Positions 36,587 through 45,438 of a stretch of 51,081 nt of DNA are shown here, one piece after another; the stretch's first letter is position 1; every line of letters starts with the position of its first letter. The notes beneath the pieces are model-generated. The model saw only the letters and a list, made by a program, of their open reading frames with translations, had not been told where the DNA came from and did not search any database. Origin of the DNA: Coemansia sp. RSA 922 (taxonomy: Eukaryota; Kickxellomycota; Kickxellomycetes; Kickxellales; Kickxellaceae); contig JANBQS010000034.1 in the NCBI GenBank assembly GCA_027577415.1, positions 1 through 51,081 on the forward strand. Direction: 5' to 3'. The translations under genes and the position numbers were made by a program.

Positions 36587-38104
36587 CTATACGTTACTGG
36601 CATATGTAACCACCCGATGTAATTGTGTAGCTAGCTCCACAGTGCACGGCAATGCGACGACGCCAACATATCGAACCGAAAATGTTGAGTCGGTATTCGA
36701 GTAGGTGTCTGACATCGGCACTTGCAACAGCCATGGAATAACTGTGCTAGCCGCAGCCAATCCAAAGATACTCCGAGCATTATACACAGGCACGGTTTTA
36801 GTCGCCTGTCCATCAACCACAGCAGACGGATGTCCAGGTCGATACAATGAGTATCCATACGAAATAACGGCATCCGAATGCGATAATGTCGGTACCCTAG
36901 TATCCTTGGCTTGTTCGGTTTCCAGCGTGGCGGCAGTTTCTGCGGTTACTTTTTTGGCTCGCCGTCTTTTCGAGCGACTGGCAGTCTCAGTGCTGCTAGA
37001 AACAGCCAGTCGATCTGGCGTGAGCTGTGGCAAACAACGGTACAACATCTCGAGCGCTGCCATACTTAGCGTGGGTTCGGAGTGAGGTTCTGGTTTTCCA
37101 GGCATGACAAACGCCTTCCAAGTAGCGAATTGGGTCAGAATATTTACTAGATCCACGTTCTGCTCCTCGGAGTCCGCTGTGCGATCAGTGGTTTGTTGCG
37201 AAATCAGGGCATGCCATACAGTACGCGCGCATGCTTCTGATGATACCGACAATGGCTTATCACTCAGTGGTGGAGCTGCGGGGAGCTCAATAATCCATTG
37301 AAGTCCGGAGGCAGGAAGTACGCTTGAAAGCTGCCAGGATACTTTGCCATTGGTAGATAGTGGGTCGGGAAGTGGCAAGAATACTGAAGGACCCCACCAC
37401 ATCGCATCCTGCCGCAGGATTCGGCCATTGACTTCCATACGAATAATATCCAGCCTAGAAGGCTTAACATTATACGTACTCCCTTTCGCCGGAATAGCCA
37501 ACATAGGGGGCGCCTCCAGATGAGAGACATACTCCAAATGCGCTCTATGCATAGTCGCCACTGAACGCAACCTTAAAACTCGGGCACAATGCTCGACTAT
37601 ATCAGGTCTTACCCAACCCAATTCACCAATCGCTCTAGAGTTGGTCTGATCGATCACTGCTGCATAAAGACCGCGGGCAGTCAATGGTAGGTACTGGGAC
37701 AGGCCCAATGTGGATGAAAAGCGATCGAGCTCGTCTATGCTTAGTATCGATTTGTTTGTGAGTGGATTGCGCTTGGGTTTGCCGCGTATCTGCATGTCTT
37801 GTGGTAGATAGAGACCAGAGAATTTGCATAGGCGCTGGCCGCTGATCAGCTGTTGGACCCAGGGACTGCTCTGCGCTCGCTGTCGCAAGGCGGCAAGTAC
37901 AGGTGGTAGTTGGGTTTGGGTGGGCCCAGAATCAGTCTGAAGATTGCGTGCAGCCTGCTCCACGTCGTCATTTTCTGTCGATGATGAATCGCTATGAGCC
38001 AACCGTCCGATCGACCCATGTGTTAGTGTGCTGCGTACCGAAAATCGAGTCCGCGGTGTAGCTGCGTAAGTCATTTTTGAAAAGCAGAGTGCCAGAGACG
38101 TCAT
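36587..38104 (-). CDS. Hypothetical protein, possibly mitochondrial
   Basis: Predicted 505-residue protein that I do not recognise. The first 40 residues (MTSLALCFSKMTYAATPRTR onward) are rich in Ser, Thr and Arg without acidic residues, consistent with a mitochondrial presequence. The middle contains WVRPDIVEHCARVLRLRSVA and an aliphatic segment with WWGPSVFLPLPDP. A basic low-complexity stretch (SRSKRRRAKKVTAETAAT) lies near residue 395. There is no clear membrane helix or catalytic motif. It is convergent with the ketosynthase ORF (48 bases between stops) and divergent from the ABHD hydrolase. Start ATG 38104 is the first in frame; M11 is an alternative. Confidence 0.6.
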   Translation of the reverse strand: MTSLALCFSKMTYAATPRTRFSVRSTLTHGSIGRLAHSDSSSTENDDVEQAARNLQTDSGPTQTQLPPVLAALRQRAQSSPWVQQLISGQRLCKFSGLYLPQDMQIRGKPKRNPLTNKSILSIDELDRFSSTLGLSQYLPLTARGLYAAVIDQTNSRAIGELGWVRPDIVEHCARVLRLRSVATMHRAHLEYVSHLEAPPMLAIPAKGSTYNVKPSRLDIIRMEVNGRILRQDAMWWGPSVFLPLPDPLSTNGKVSWQLSSVLPASGLQWIIELPAAPPLSDKPLSVSSEACARTVWHALISQQTTDRTADSEEQNVDLVNILTQFATWKAFVMPGKPEPHSEPTLSMAALEMLYRCLPQLTPDRLAVSSSTETASRSKRRRAKKVTAETAATLETEQAKDTRVPTLSHSDAVISYGYSLYRPGHPSAVVDGQATKTVPVYNARSIFGLAAASTVIPWLLQVPMSDTYSNTDSTFSVRYVGVVALPCTVELATQLHRVVTYASNV

Positions 38105-38440
38105 CGTCGCTAGTTCATCGCAAGAGTAACAGATAGGTAGAATAAGTCAGGATCAATAAATACGCTAAAATAAGAACCGAGCCCACACAAGGGGAGCTTA
38201 CTGAACCCGCAACTTCTTGCAAAGTTCTGAGTTTGAGGTCAAAGAAGGTCCAAACACGTGACACAATCATAGGATCAAGTGGGACTCGCCACACTGTTCT
38301 TGCCACAATTTGACAACTAAATTGTGGCGCTCCGCCACTCCACATGTCCCGCCATGGCAGCAATAGTACCAGTAAGCATATCTTTTCTTTCTCTCTTTCT
38401 AGCTTTCCCAAGTTATTTTTTTCATTCAGTATCTCAAGAC
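38105..38440. other. Divergent promoter region
   Basis: This lies between the hypothetical gene and the ABHD hydrolase. It contains a CACGTG hexamer near 38254 and a strong CT tract (38381-38402). The hydrolase frame is open through the CT tract from ATG 38354, so part of this could be coding. Confidence 0.45.
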
Positions 38441-39646
38441 ATGTATGAGCTATCTCTCATTGGAGCTGCCGTCCTGGGCACTGCGCTTTACTATGGTCTC
38501 AAGCGGTATATCTCTGACTGTCGCGTACAGATAATAGCTGCTGACATCGAGGAACTTGGGATCCAGAATATTCGTTCAATACTCAACGAACACTGCCCCT
38601 CACTGACCAACCCCTCACTAGCTTATATGATACCCACGCCTTATCTCCCCGCCGGCATATTGCAAACAGCCTACTGTTCGATACAGACTTTGAAGCGAGA
38701 CCATTTATCAGACATAACCTATGACCGAGAATTAATGACAATGAGCGACAACGGCACTATTTCTCTTGACTGGTATCCCGAACGCAGTACACCTGGACCG
38801 ATTGCCATAGTGATGGCGGGAGTAGGTGGGTCGTCGTATGAATACCATATCAGGTGTTTGGTCAAGACGATAAGCAGATCAGGGTACCGCGTAGTAGTTA
38901 TGAACCACCGTGGTCTGGGTCGTACGCCTATGACGTCGCACAAAATGTATAACTTGAGGGATACCGATGATTTCCGCGATACTCTCCAGCACATACATGC
39001 CACATATCCTCAGGTACCAATAGTGGGGATAGCGTTTTCTATGGGCGCCATATTGTTAACAAAATACTTGGGCGAACAGGGTAACTCCTCACTACTCTCT
39101 GCGGCTATTGCTATCTGTTGTCCATTCGACATGACAGTGACGGGACGCCTGTTGGACGCAGATACGTTTCTGAATAACAACGTGTTCCAGCCCCTAGTAG
39201 TCGCCTCACAATTGCGTGTGGTAAAGAGGAACTTTGACATGATTAAATCTCATCCCGTGGGCATCGATATGGACGCTTTGTTGAAGGCTAAACGGGTTTC
39301 CGAGATTGATACACTGGTTAGTATTAGAGTATTGGGATACAAGGATTGTTGGGAGCTATACGAGTCGGCTTCTACGACGCAGTATGTGGACCGCATTAGA
39401 ACGCCCCTTTTGGTCATCAATTCGATGGACGATCCCGTCGTACCTGCCCATGGCTTACCAGTGGACAAGATCAGAGAAAACCCGTATACCGCCGTGGCAC
39501 TGGTCAAGCATGGCGGACACTTGGGGTTCTTTAGCGGCGTAAAGCCCAGAAGCTGGTACTTGACGCCCGTAGTCGAGTTCCTCGAAGCCATAGCTTCGGC
39601 GGCCCATCAGAAGCATACCGAAGCCTTGGGTAAAGCTAAACTATGA
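38441..39646 (+). CDS. ABHD1/3-type alpha/beta hydrolase (EHT1/EEB1-like)
   Basis: Predicted 401-residue membrane-anchored lipid hydrolase or acyltransferase. A single N-terminal membrane helix (residues 3-20, ELSLIGAAVLGTALYYGL) is followed by the hydrolase fold. The oxyanion segment is VMAGVGGSSYEYHIR, then NHRGLGRTP, the nucleophile motif AFSMGA with Ser200, an acid in NSMDDPVVP (Asp330 or 331) and His360 in KHGGHLGF. The first Gly of GxSxG is Ala. Relatives are yeast Eht1/Eeb1/Mgl2 and animal ABHD1/3, which act on medium-chain esters or phospholipids. ATG 38354 would add 29 residues encoded by a CT-rich tract; I prefer 38441. Its stop is only 15 bases from that of acyl-CoA ligase 1 (convergent). 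Confidence 0.8.
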   Translation: MYELSLIGAAVLGTALYYGLKRYISDCRVQIIAADIEELGIQNIRSILNEHCPSLTNPSLAYMIPTPYLPAGILQTAYCSIQTLKRDHLSDITYDRELMTMSDNGTISLDWYPERSTPGPIAIVMAGVGGSSYEYHIRCLVKTISRSGYRVVVMNHRGLGRTPMTSHKMYNLRDTDDFRDTLQHIHATYPQVPIVGIAFSMGAILLTKYLGEQGNSSLLSAAIAICCPFDMTVTGRLLDADTFLNNNVFQPLVVASQLRVVKRNFDMIKSHPVGIDMDALLKAKRVSEIDTLVSIRVLGYKDCWELYESASTTQYVDRIRTPLLVINSMDDPVVPAHGLPVDKIRENPYTAVALVKHGGHLGFFSGVKPRSWYLTPVVEFLEAIASAAHQKHTEALGKAKL

Positions 39647-39661
39647 TCTATTACATATAAT

Positions 39662-41746
39662 TTATAACTCTTCAGCATAAAGACAAGTCAAAATGTCTCT
39701 GAAATACGCTACAGCCTCGCGTCGTTTGAGTTTGAATGTCGGCGTAAACAGCCCGATATTCTCAAACGACACTGGCGTCAACTCTGCTCTTTTTGGTATT
39801 TCGTAGCCAGCCAGCCCGTGATTCTTACCCCACGCAGCCAGCTCAGCAATAACCTCTCGGCGCACCCCAGGGTCACGACAAAGACTCTGCCAATCGCCGT
39901 CCGAAGGCAGACCCTTGTTTTTCAAAAACATCCGCAACAGAGGCTCATCAGGGACGATCACCGCCACCAGTGAGCTCCTCAGCGGATCGCCATAGACAAA
40001 GGCCTGGTTGACGATAAAGTGGTCGGCATAAATGTTCTCGATCTTCTCTGGCGTGACAAACATGCCCTGCGCCAGCTTGAACATATTATTCCGACGGTCG
40101 ATGATATGGAACCTACCGCGCTCATCAACTTTGCCAATGTCGCCAGTGCACAGCCAACCGTCCTCTGTGAATGCCTCGCGAGTTTTATCCGGCAATCCAA
40201 AGTACTCGGTGAACACATGGGCGCCTTTAACTAAAATCTCGCCTCGCGGATGTGGCAAGTCGTCGACATCGTAGCCGAGATCAGGCGCGCTGCGTAGCTT
40301 CATCATGGCGCACGGCAAGGGAGCGCCAACATTGCCAGGCTCAATATCGTCAATCAATGTCACTGACGTAGGGCCAACAGTCTCCGACAACCCGTAGCCC
40401 TCAATAACGTTGCACGAGAAGCAGCACCGCAGAAACTCTAGCGTCTCTGGAGAAATCGGAGCTGATCCAGAGACTATCAGCCTTAGTCGCCCGCCGAACT
40501 TGTCCCTAAGCGGCTTGAACACCACACGGTCCCACAGCCAATGACTGACCTGGCCACGACTCAAGTTGCCCTTTTTCGTGCTAAATGCATACTGAAACAA
40601 CGACAGCTGAAGCCCGCCCTTCACCTTGACTGACGCCAAGACCTTGTCCTGGATGCGATTGAAGATACGCGGTACGCCGACAAATATCGTGGGCTGCAAT
40701 TCGTGCAAGTCGTCGACAAGCTTTGTCGGGTCGCTGCGTGGGAAGGCTGTTTTGACGCCCGTAGCTATCATTAAGTGCATTACCATGCGGCCTAGGCAGT
40801 GCGCGAGCGGCAGAAACCCCATGTTGCAGTCATTGGGCGTAAACGTATAGAACGAGTCGTCCTGCTGCATAGCCACCACAGAGGCTGTCGATGCCAGCAG
40901 ATTGGCATGTGTCAGGACAACGCCCTTGGGCATACCCACTGTCCCCGATGTGAAAATAATGGTCGCCGTGTCCGACGGCCTGGGAAGCATCTCGGGCTCT
41001 ATTGGCAATTTGGCTCCCGCGTCCTCAATCGCCCTCAGCGTACGAACAGCCACGCTGTGAGCATTACCCAGCCGTACCAGATCAGGACCTGGCGCATCAA
41101 CGACGACAATGTCCCGGACATTGGGCATACTGTCGATAAGGCTGAGCAAGCGACGCGCATTATCGCTCGTACATACAACGACTGTCATACCCGACTGAGC
41201 TACGACATGCGCCAGTACGTCTGGACCCAGTGCCTCGTATATCGGCACAGACACGATACGCTGATAGTAGGTGGCAAACTCTACCAATACCCACTCGATA
41301 CTGTTGTTCATGAATAAGCCGATACGGTCGCCAGCCTGCATACCCAACTGTCGCAATCCCGAAGAGAGATTGACAAACCGCTCGTGAAACAAGTCCCAAG
41401 TCACCCACCTGTACGGCCCGACATTGCCCAGCCCATCGATTATCGGCCGATATCCAAACGCAGGCGAGTTTTTGCCGGCTATGTTACGTCCTCGCAAGTA
41501 GTTGTCGTATAGCGAGTTTACTCCGGGTGTATGTGATATGAGCTTTCCGTCCGTGTTTATAAAGTTGACATATGGCTACAACGTAAATGAAAAAAAAAGA
41601 TAAGTTTTAGTGCGAGCAAAAGAATACTGAAGCGAACGGCAAAACACACACGTGCTTGAGCTTACTTTGGTTTCGCCCTCTACTGTTGGTGCACCTGGAA
41701 CTTTGATAGAGCACTGGATAGTACTACCCTTTGGTGGTGGCGTCAT
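39662..41746 (-). CDS. Long-chain acyl-CoA ligase 1 (two exons)
   Basis: Predicted 664-residue AMP-forming ligase that activates fatty acids with ATP and CoA. Exon 1 is 41666-41746 (27 codons, MTPPPKGSTIQCSIKVPGAP onward) and exon 2 is 41575-39662. The 90-base intron has GTAAGC and TTGTAG ends. Joining gives GETK-PYVNFINTDGKLISHTPG, continuous with the family N-terminus. AMP-binding motifs: IIFTSGTVGMPKGVVLTH (T to V in the usual TSGTTG), GYGLSETVGP, and LCTGDIGKVDERGRFHIIDR with NMFKLAQGMFVTPEKIE. These are typical of FAA/ACSL enzymes at ER, peroxisome or lipid droplets. Related genes lie at 45439 and 50942 on the same strand. Confidence 0.9.
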
Positions 41747-42261
41747 ATCTAATAATACACACAAAAAACCCCTGTCCTTCGTAAATAAATTAGGTTCGAA
41801 ATAGAGTAATAAAAAAGTACAAGCGAAAAGAAAAATCAAGAAGCGGAGGTAAGAGAGAGGGAGAGAGAATTGAGATATCTGTTGGATAGCCCCCACCCTC
41901 TCTTTTATATCATCTTTCCCTGGCAGCATCGACTAGCAAACATCCCATCGCATGGTCGCACAAGAACAAACGGACTGCGTGTAGTGTCCGCAAATAAGGT
42001 TGGTCCGTGTGTCAGTCACTGACAGTATAGTTGTTGAAGATTGACGAGCAAAAAAAACAGGCTCTTGGTCAAAGACGCAACGTCAGTAATGTCCGCCCTC
42101 CACAAGGGATCGACGCTACGGCTCACTGGCAAATCGTGCAGCTCGCGCCGAGTCGCTAAGTAAAGGATGTGCCTATTTTTGTTGGGGGCGGGGATAGGGT
42201 GTCTCTGTTGACATCTTTTGTTTCCTTAACTAGTCCTTCAAAAAAATCTCATTTGCTCCGA
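41747..42261. other. Divergent promoter of acyl-CoA ligase 1 and UMP kinase
   Basis: These 515 bases lie between two divergent genes. A/T-rich and purine/pyrimidine tracts occur on both sides, with CT-rich sequence on the ligase side (leader reading left). I see no TATA consensus or RNA gene. Confidence 0.4.
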
Positions 42262-43272
42262 ATGTTTTCTCCTGCGCGCAGTGCCTTGCTTCGCTCGCTC
42301 CAAGCGCGTGCCGCCAGAGTCCCAGCGGCCACTCCAGCGTTCCGTGTTTCCCTGGCCAATGCTACTATCCGCCTGTACTCAACACCACCAGCCGAAGAGA
42401 GCGGTGATAAGCCCAAGCCCAAAGTGGACCAACTAAAGATGGGACAAAAGGGAGGCGGCAAGAAAAGCTCGTCGACCGGTCTGTTCTTTGGATTCCACCC
42501 GTTTGCTATCTTTGCCTCACTCACACTTTTGGGGACTGGATACCTGATGATTGTCAAGCCGTTCTTTGAGTGGAACGACAAGGTACAGAGCGAACGCAAG
42601 AGCGATAAGAAGAAGCAGGTGGCGCAGGCAGCTTACACGAAAGAGCAGGTTGACAGCTTCCCGTTCGATAAGAAGACCGTAGTGTTTGTTCTGGGCGGTC
42701 CTGGCTCTGGCAAGGGTACTAATTCGGAGAAATTGGTGGACGATTTCGGGTTTGTGCATTTGTCGGCTGGCGACTTGCTCCGTGCCGAACAAAAACGCGA
42801 GGTTTCTCAGTACGGTGAGCTTATCGCACATTATATCCGCGAGGGTCTGATTGTTCCCCACGAAATCACTATCGGTCTATTGCGCAATGCTATGATGGAC
42901 CATCCCGAGTGTGACCGTTTCTTGATCGATGGCTTCCCCCGCAACCTTGTGCAGGCTAAGGCATTTGAGGACACCGTGTGCAAGGCGCAAAAGGTCTTGT
43001 ACTTTGAGTGTCCCGAGGCTGTGCTCTTGGAGCGCCTGTTGAATCGCGGCAAGACTAGCGGCCGTACCGATGACAACATTGAGTCGATCAAGAAACGCTT
43101 CAACACTTACTTTAACGACAGTAAGCCGGTTATCGATGCATATGACAAGGACGGCAAGGTCATTACTGTCTCGTGCCAGGGGTCTATGGATGACGTGTAC
43201 AAGAATGCCCAGACTCAGGTTACCCAGCTTTTCAAGGATCTCGGCCAAGAGCCAAAGCCTAAAGCTACTTGA
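42262..43272 (+). CDS. URA6: UMP-CMP kinase with N-terminal anchor (URA6 type)
   Basis: Predicted 336-residue nucleoside monophosphate kinase. Residues 1-40 (MFSPARSALLRSLQARAARV onward, ending RLYS) look like a mitochondrial presequence. A membrane helix follows (about 80-100, FAIFASLTLLGTGYLMIV). The kinase domain starts with VVFVLGGPGSGKGTN (P-loop 145-152), then FVHLSAGDLLRAEQ, EGLIVPHEITIGLL, FLIDGFPRN (NMP site) and LLNRGKTSGRTDDN, the short lid of UMP-CMP kinases. It phosphorylates UMP and CMP (and AMP weakly) for pyrimidine nucleotide synthesis. Yeast Ura6 is only about 204 residues; presequence-plus-anchor forms are known from other fungi. I took ATG 42262 because the targeting sequence begins there. 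Confidence 0.85.
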   Translation: MFSPARSALLRSLQARAARVPAATPAFRVSLANATIRLYSTPPAEESGDKPKPKVDQLKMGQKGGGKKSSSTGLFFGFHPFAIFASLTLLGTGYLMIVKPFFEWNDKVQSERKSDKKKQVAQAAYTKEQVDSFPFDKKTVVFVLGGPGSGKGTNSEKLVDDFGFVHLSAGDLLRAEQKREVSQYGELIAHYIREGLIVPHEITIGLLRNAMMDHPECDRFLIDGFPRNLVQAKAFEDTVCKAQKVLYFECPEAVLLERLLNRGKTSGRTDDNIESIKKRFNTYFNDSKPVIDAYDKDGKVITVSCQGSMDDVYKNAQTQVTQLFKDLGQEPKPKAT

Positions 43273-43410
43273 TCCCGATCAATAAAATTTTTGAATAGGC
43301 TTTTTCTGGTGTATCTGATGAGGCTCAAGTCGATTTGGTGAAATTTTTCTTCTTATATTGAGTAAATTTGAATATTGTCATAATAGATATTGAAAATATG
43401 AAGATAAAAG

Positions 43411-44574
43411 CTATCGCCAATTTTTAATTCGGATGTTTCTTCTGCCGTTTGAGCTGAAGGCAGTCATCGGTACCTGTTCCCCGTTGAACTGCTGGCCGTA
43501 TATCCCTGGTTCCCCCGGTTCCTCGTTAGCCTGTTCGCCACTCCGACGTCTTGGCGAGGACCAGTCTCTAGGCCCAGTAGCAACAGACCTATTTGGCTGC
43601 CTATCTCTAAGTGTCTGTGCTTGGTTGGCGCGTTGACCGTCCCGAGGTCTTGAGAATGACGAGTTGTCAGGCCCAGCAGCGGCCGGCCTATTCGGAGTAT
43701 CCATTTGCGCTTGGGCCAGGTTGGCGCGTTTGTCATCCTGATCTCTCTGATTCGCCGACGACAAACCCTGGTTGTTGGCCTCAGTAGTGGATCCGCGCGA
43801 CTGACTATCCGCAGGCGCAATGGCCTGGTTGGCACGTTGGTCATTCCGACGTCTTGAGGAGAACGAGTCGTTAGACCCAACAGCGACAGGGCTGTTCAGT
43901 CGCGTATCAATAGGCGCCGGTTCCTCGGCAGGCATATTTGACTGCCTCTCCATTATCCTCTCCAATCGCGCCCGCACCTTCACACCCCCGCGCTTGCTCC
44001 TGTGGGTTTTCTTACAGGGCTCCGGGTTGCCAGGCTCAGCAGCTGACCCAGCCGGTTGCTCGTCGGCAGAGCCATTGACAGTGCCATCATCATCGACAGG
44101 CGCCTGCTGCACAGCAGCGGCAGCCATATCCCCGATTTTGACGTAACCGCCAGCGACGGTCACTTGGTCGGAGCGCGCTGATTGCGCAGCATTGACGGCC
44201 TCATCGTTGGCAGCCTTGCTGACGGTGCCCTGGCCATATCGAATGACTACTGTGGTGACAACACAGCCCACCATAAAGCACAGAATGCCGATGACAAAGT
44301 CCCGAGCCATCGGCGGTGGCAGCAGCTGTTCACCCCACAACAGCGCAGGCTCAATTGGCCTGGCAGTGAGAGAAGGAATAGATGTCGGCATTTCAGGCAC
44401 CCACATCTGCGGAAACACCTGTGCCGATGGACACATGGTGTCGGAGGTCTTGACGTTGTTGTGAACTGGTCCTTCGATTCCAGTGACCGTTGGTGCCGGC
44501 GAAGAGAGGCTGGGCGGTGGCTCAGCGGGGAGCGACCCAAGCGAAGAAAGCAGAGGAAGTTTGCTGAACTCCAT
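43411..44574 (-). CDS. Single-pass membrane protein with Arg-rich tandem repeats
   Basis: Predicted 387-residue protein of unknown function. The N-terminal 90 residues are Pro/Ser-rich; one membrane helix follows (about 92-112, DFVIGILCFMVGCVVTTVVI). Next comes a linker with the basic patch KKTHRSKRGGVKVRARLERI near residues 188-207. The C-terminal half carries about four imperfect repeats of roughly 34 residues with QRANQA/KRANLA cores and SSRRR or SSPRRR ends. The order helix - acidic/neutral linker - KRGG basic patch recalls the juxtamembrane region of IRE1-type ER stress kinases, but no kinase or RNase domain is present, so this link is weak. No signal peptide is obvious, and orientation is unclear. 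Confidence 0.55.
   Translation of the reverse strand: MEFSKLPLLSSLGSLPAEPPPSLSSPAPTVTGIEGPVHNNVKTSDTMCPSAQVFPQMWVPEMPTSIPSLTARPIEPALLWGEQLLPPPMARDFVIGILCFMVGCVVTTVVIRYGQGTVSKAANDEAVNAAQSARSDQVTVAGGYVKIGDMAAAAVQQAPVDDDGTVNGSADEQPAGSAAEPGNPEPCKKTHRSKRGGVKVRARLERIMERQSNMPAEEPAPIDTRLNSPVAVGSNDSFSSRRRNDQRANQAIAPADSQSRGSTTEANNQGLSSANQRDQDDKRANLAQAQMDTPNRPAAAGPDNSSFSRPRDGQRANQAQTLRDRQPNRSVATGPRDWSSPRRRSGEQANEEPGEPGIYGQQFNGEQVPMTAFSSNGRRNIRIKNWR
43520..43910 (-). repeat. About 100-bp imperfect coding repeats
   Basis: Related nucleotide segments start near 43539, 43637 and 43845 (a fourth, more degenerate unit lies between), each around CCGACGTCTTGAG/CCGAGGTCTTGAG followed by ACGAGT and AGGCCCAGCAGC-like sequence. 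They keep frame, giving the repeats in the membrane protein. Confidence 0.6.
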
Positions 44575-45438
44575 TAGGAAGGTGAATCAAAGAAGTGAAG
44601 AAATGCAATGGAGGAATGAAAAGAGAGAGAAAATAGCGAGGTCTCAGCCCAGGTATTTAAAAGAATTTCAGGTGGCTCCCCTCTCTGCCCTGAGCGAGTT
44701 TGTCACCTGTGTGCGCAGCAAAGGGGGAAGGGGGAGTGGCAAAAATCGAACTTGTCTTTGGGACGCGTCAGATCCTTGTTTCTAATTGTCGAGAGTGGAG
44801 TAGCGAATCGCCTTACAGGATGCAGCTCTGCTATCATAAGAGCGGAGCTGCAAATGCCATGTGAACTCGGCTCAGTCTGCTTTGGGGGGAAGCTCCGGGA
44901 GGCTCACTGTCGGCGCCCCTTTTTTTGAATTTGACATGTCATTTATGTGGAGGGGGATGGTCCACGACATGAACCTCGAGCCCCCCCCCCCGCACACACG
45001 TTATGAATGGTGGCGTCCCATGTCATTTTTTACTCCCCCCTCTCCAGCTCTTTATTGTTGGCAATACACGTGGCATAGGTTAGATTTGACTTGACAGCGG
45101 AATGTTTTACAAGTCTATTTCTTATATTAAAAAGTACAAGTTCAGATCTGCGCTAACCTATTCCAGGTGATCGACATCAACTTTTATGAGTGTAAACTCT
45201 GGTAAAAAAAAAAAAAAAAAAAGAGATTGCTCTCGAAAGTCCATGCAACAGCGGCAGGAAGGAAAGAGAGGCATAAAAATGCAGCCTTTACGGCTGTGTT
45301 CACCACGCTGTCCCTTTTACTTTGTTACATACCGGCATGCATAATCATGCATGTCTTTATCTTGGTGCCCTATCTACAAGAGGCCTTGTCGGCGATAAGG
45401 ACATGGAGAAAATAAGGATTACTTGTGTATATTGTTTA
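44575..45438. other. Intergenic region with homopolymers and palindrome
   Basis: These 864 bases hold the promoter of the membrane protein gene and the 3' flank of acyl-CoA ligase 2. Features are a perfect palindrome TGACATGTCA (44932-44941), a run of C near 44981-44992 and a run of A of about 19 (45203-45221). No gene is visible. Confidence 0.4.

Noticed and set aside
38372..38429. GTAAGC...CAG intron (58 bases) or a 31-base intron in the ABHD gene
   Set aside because: Either would shift the frame of the conserved part or be too short; a downstream start at 38441 explains the CT tract as leader.
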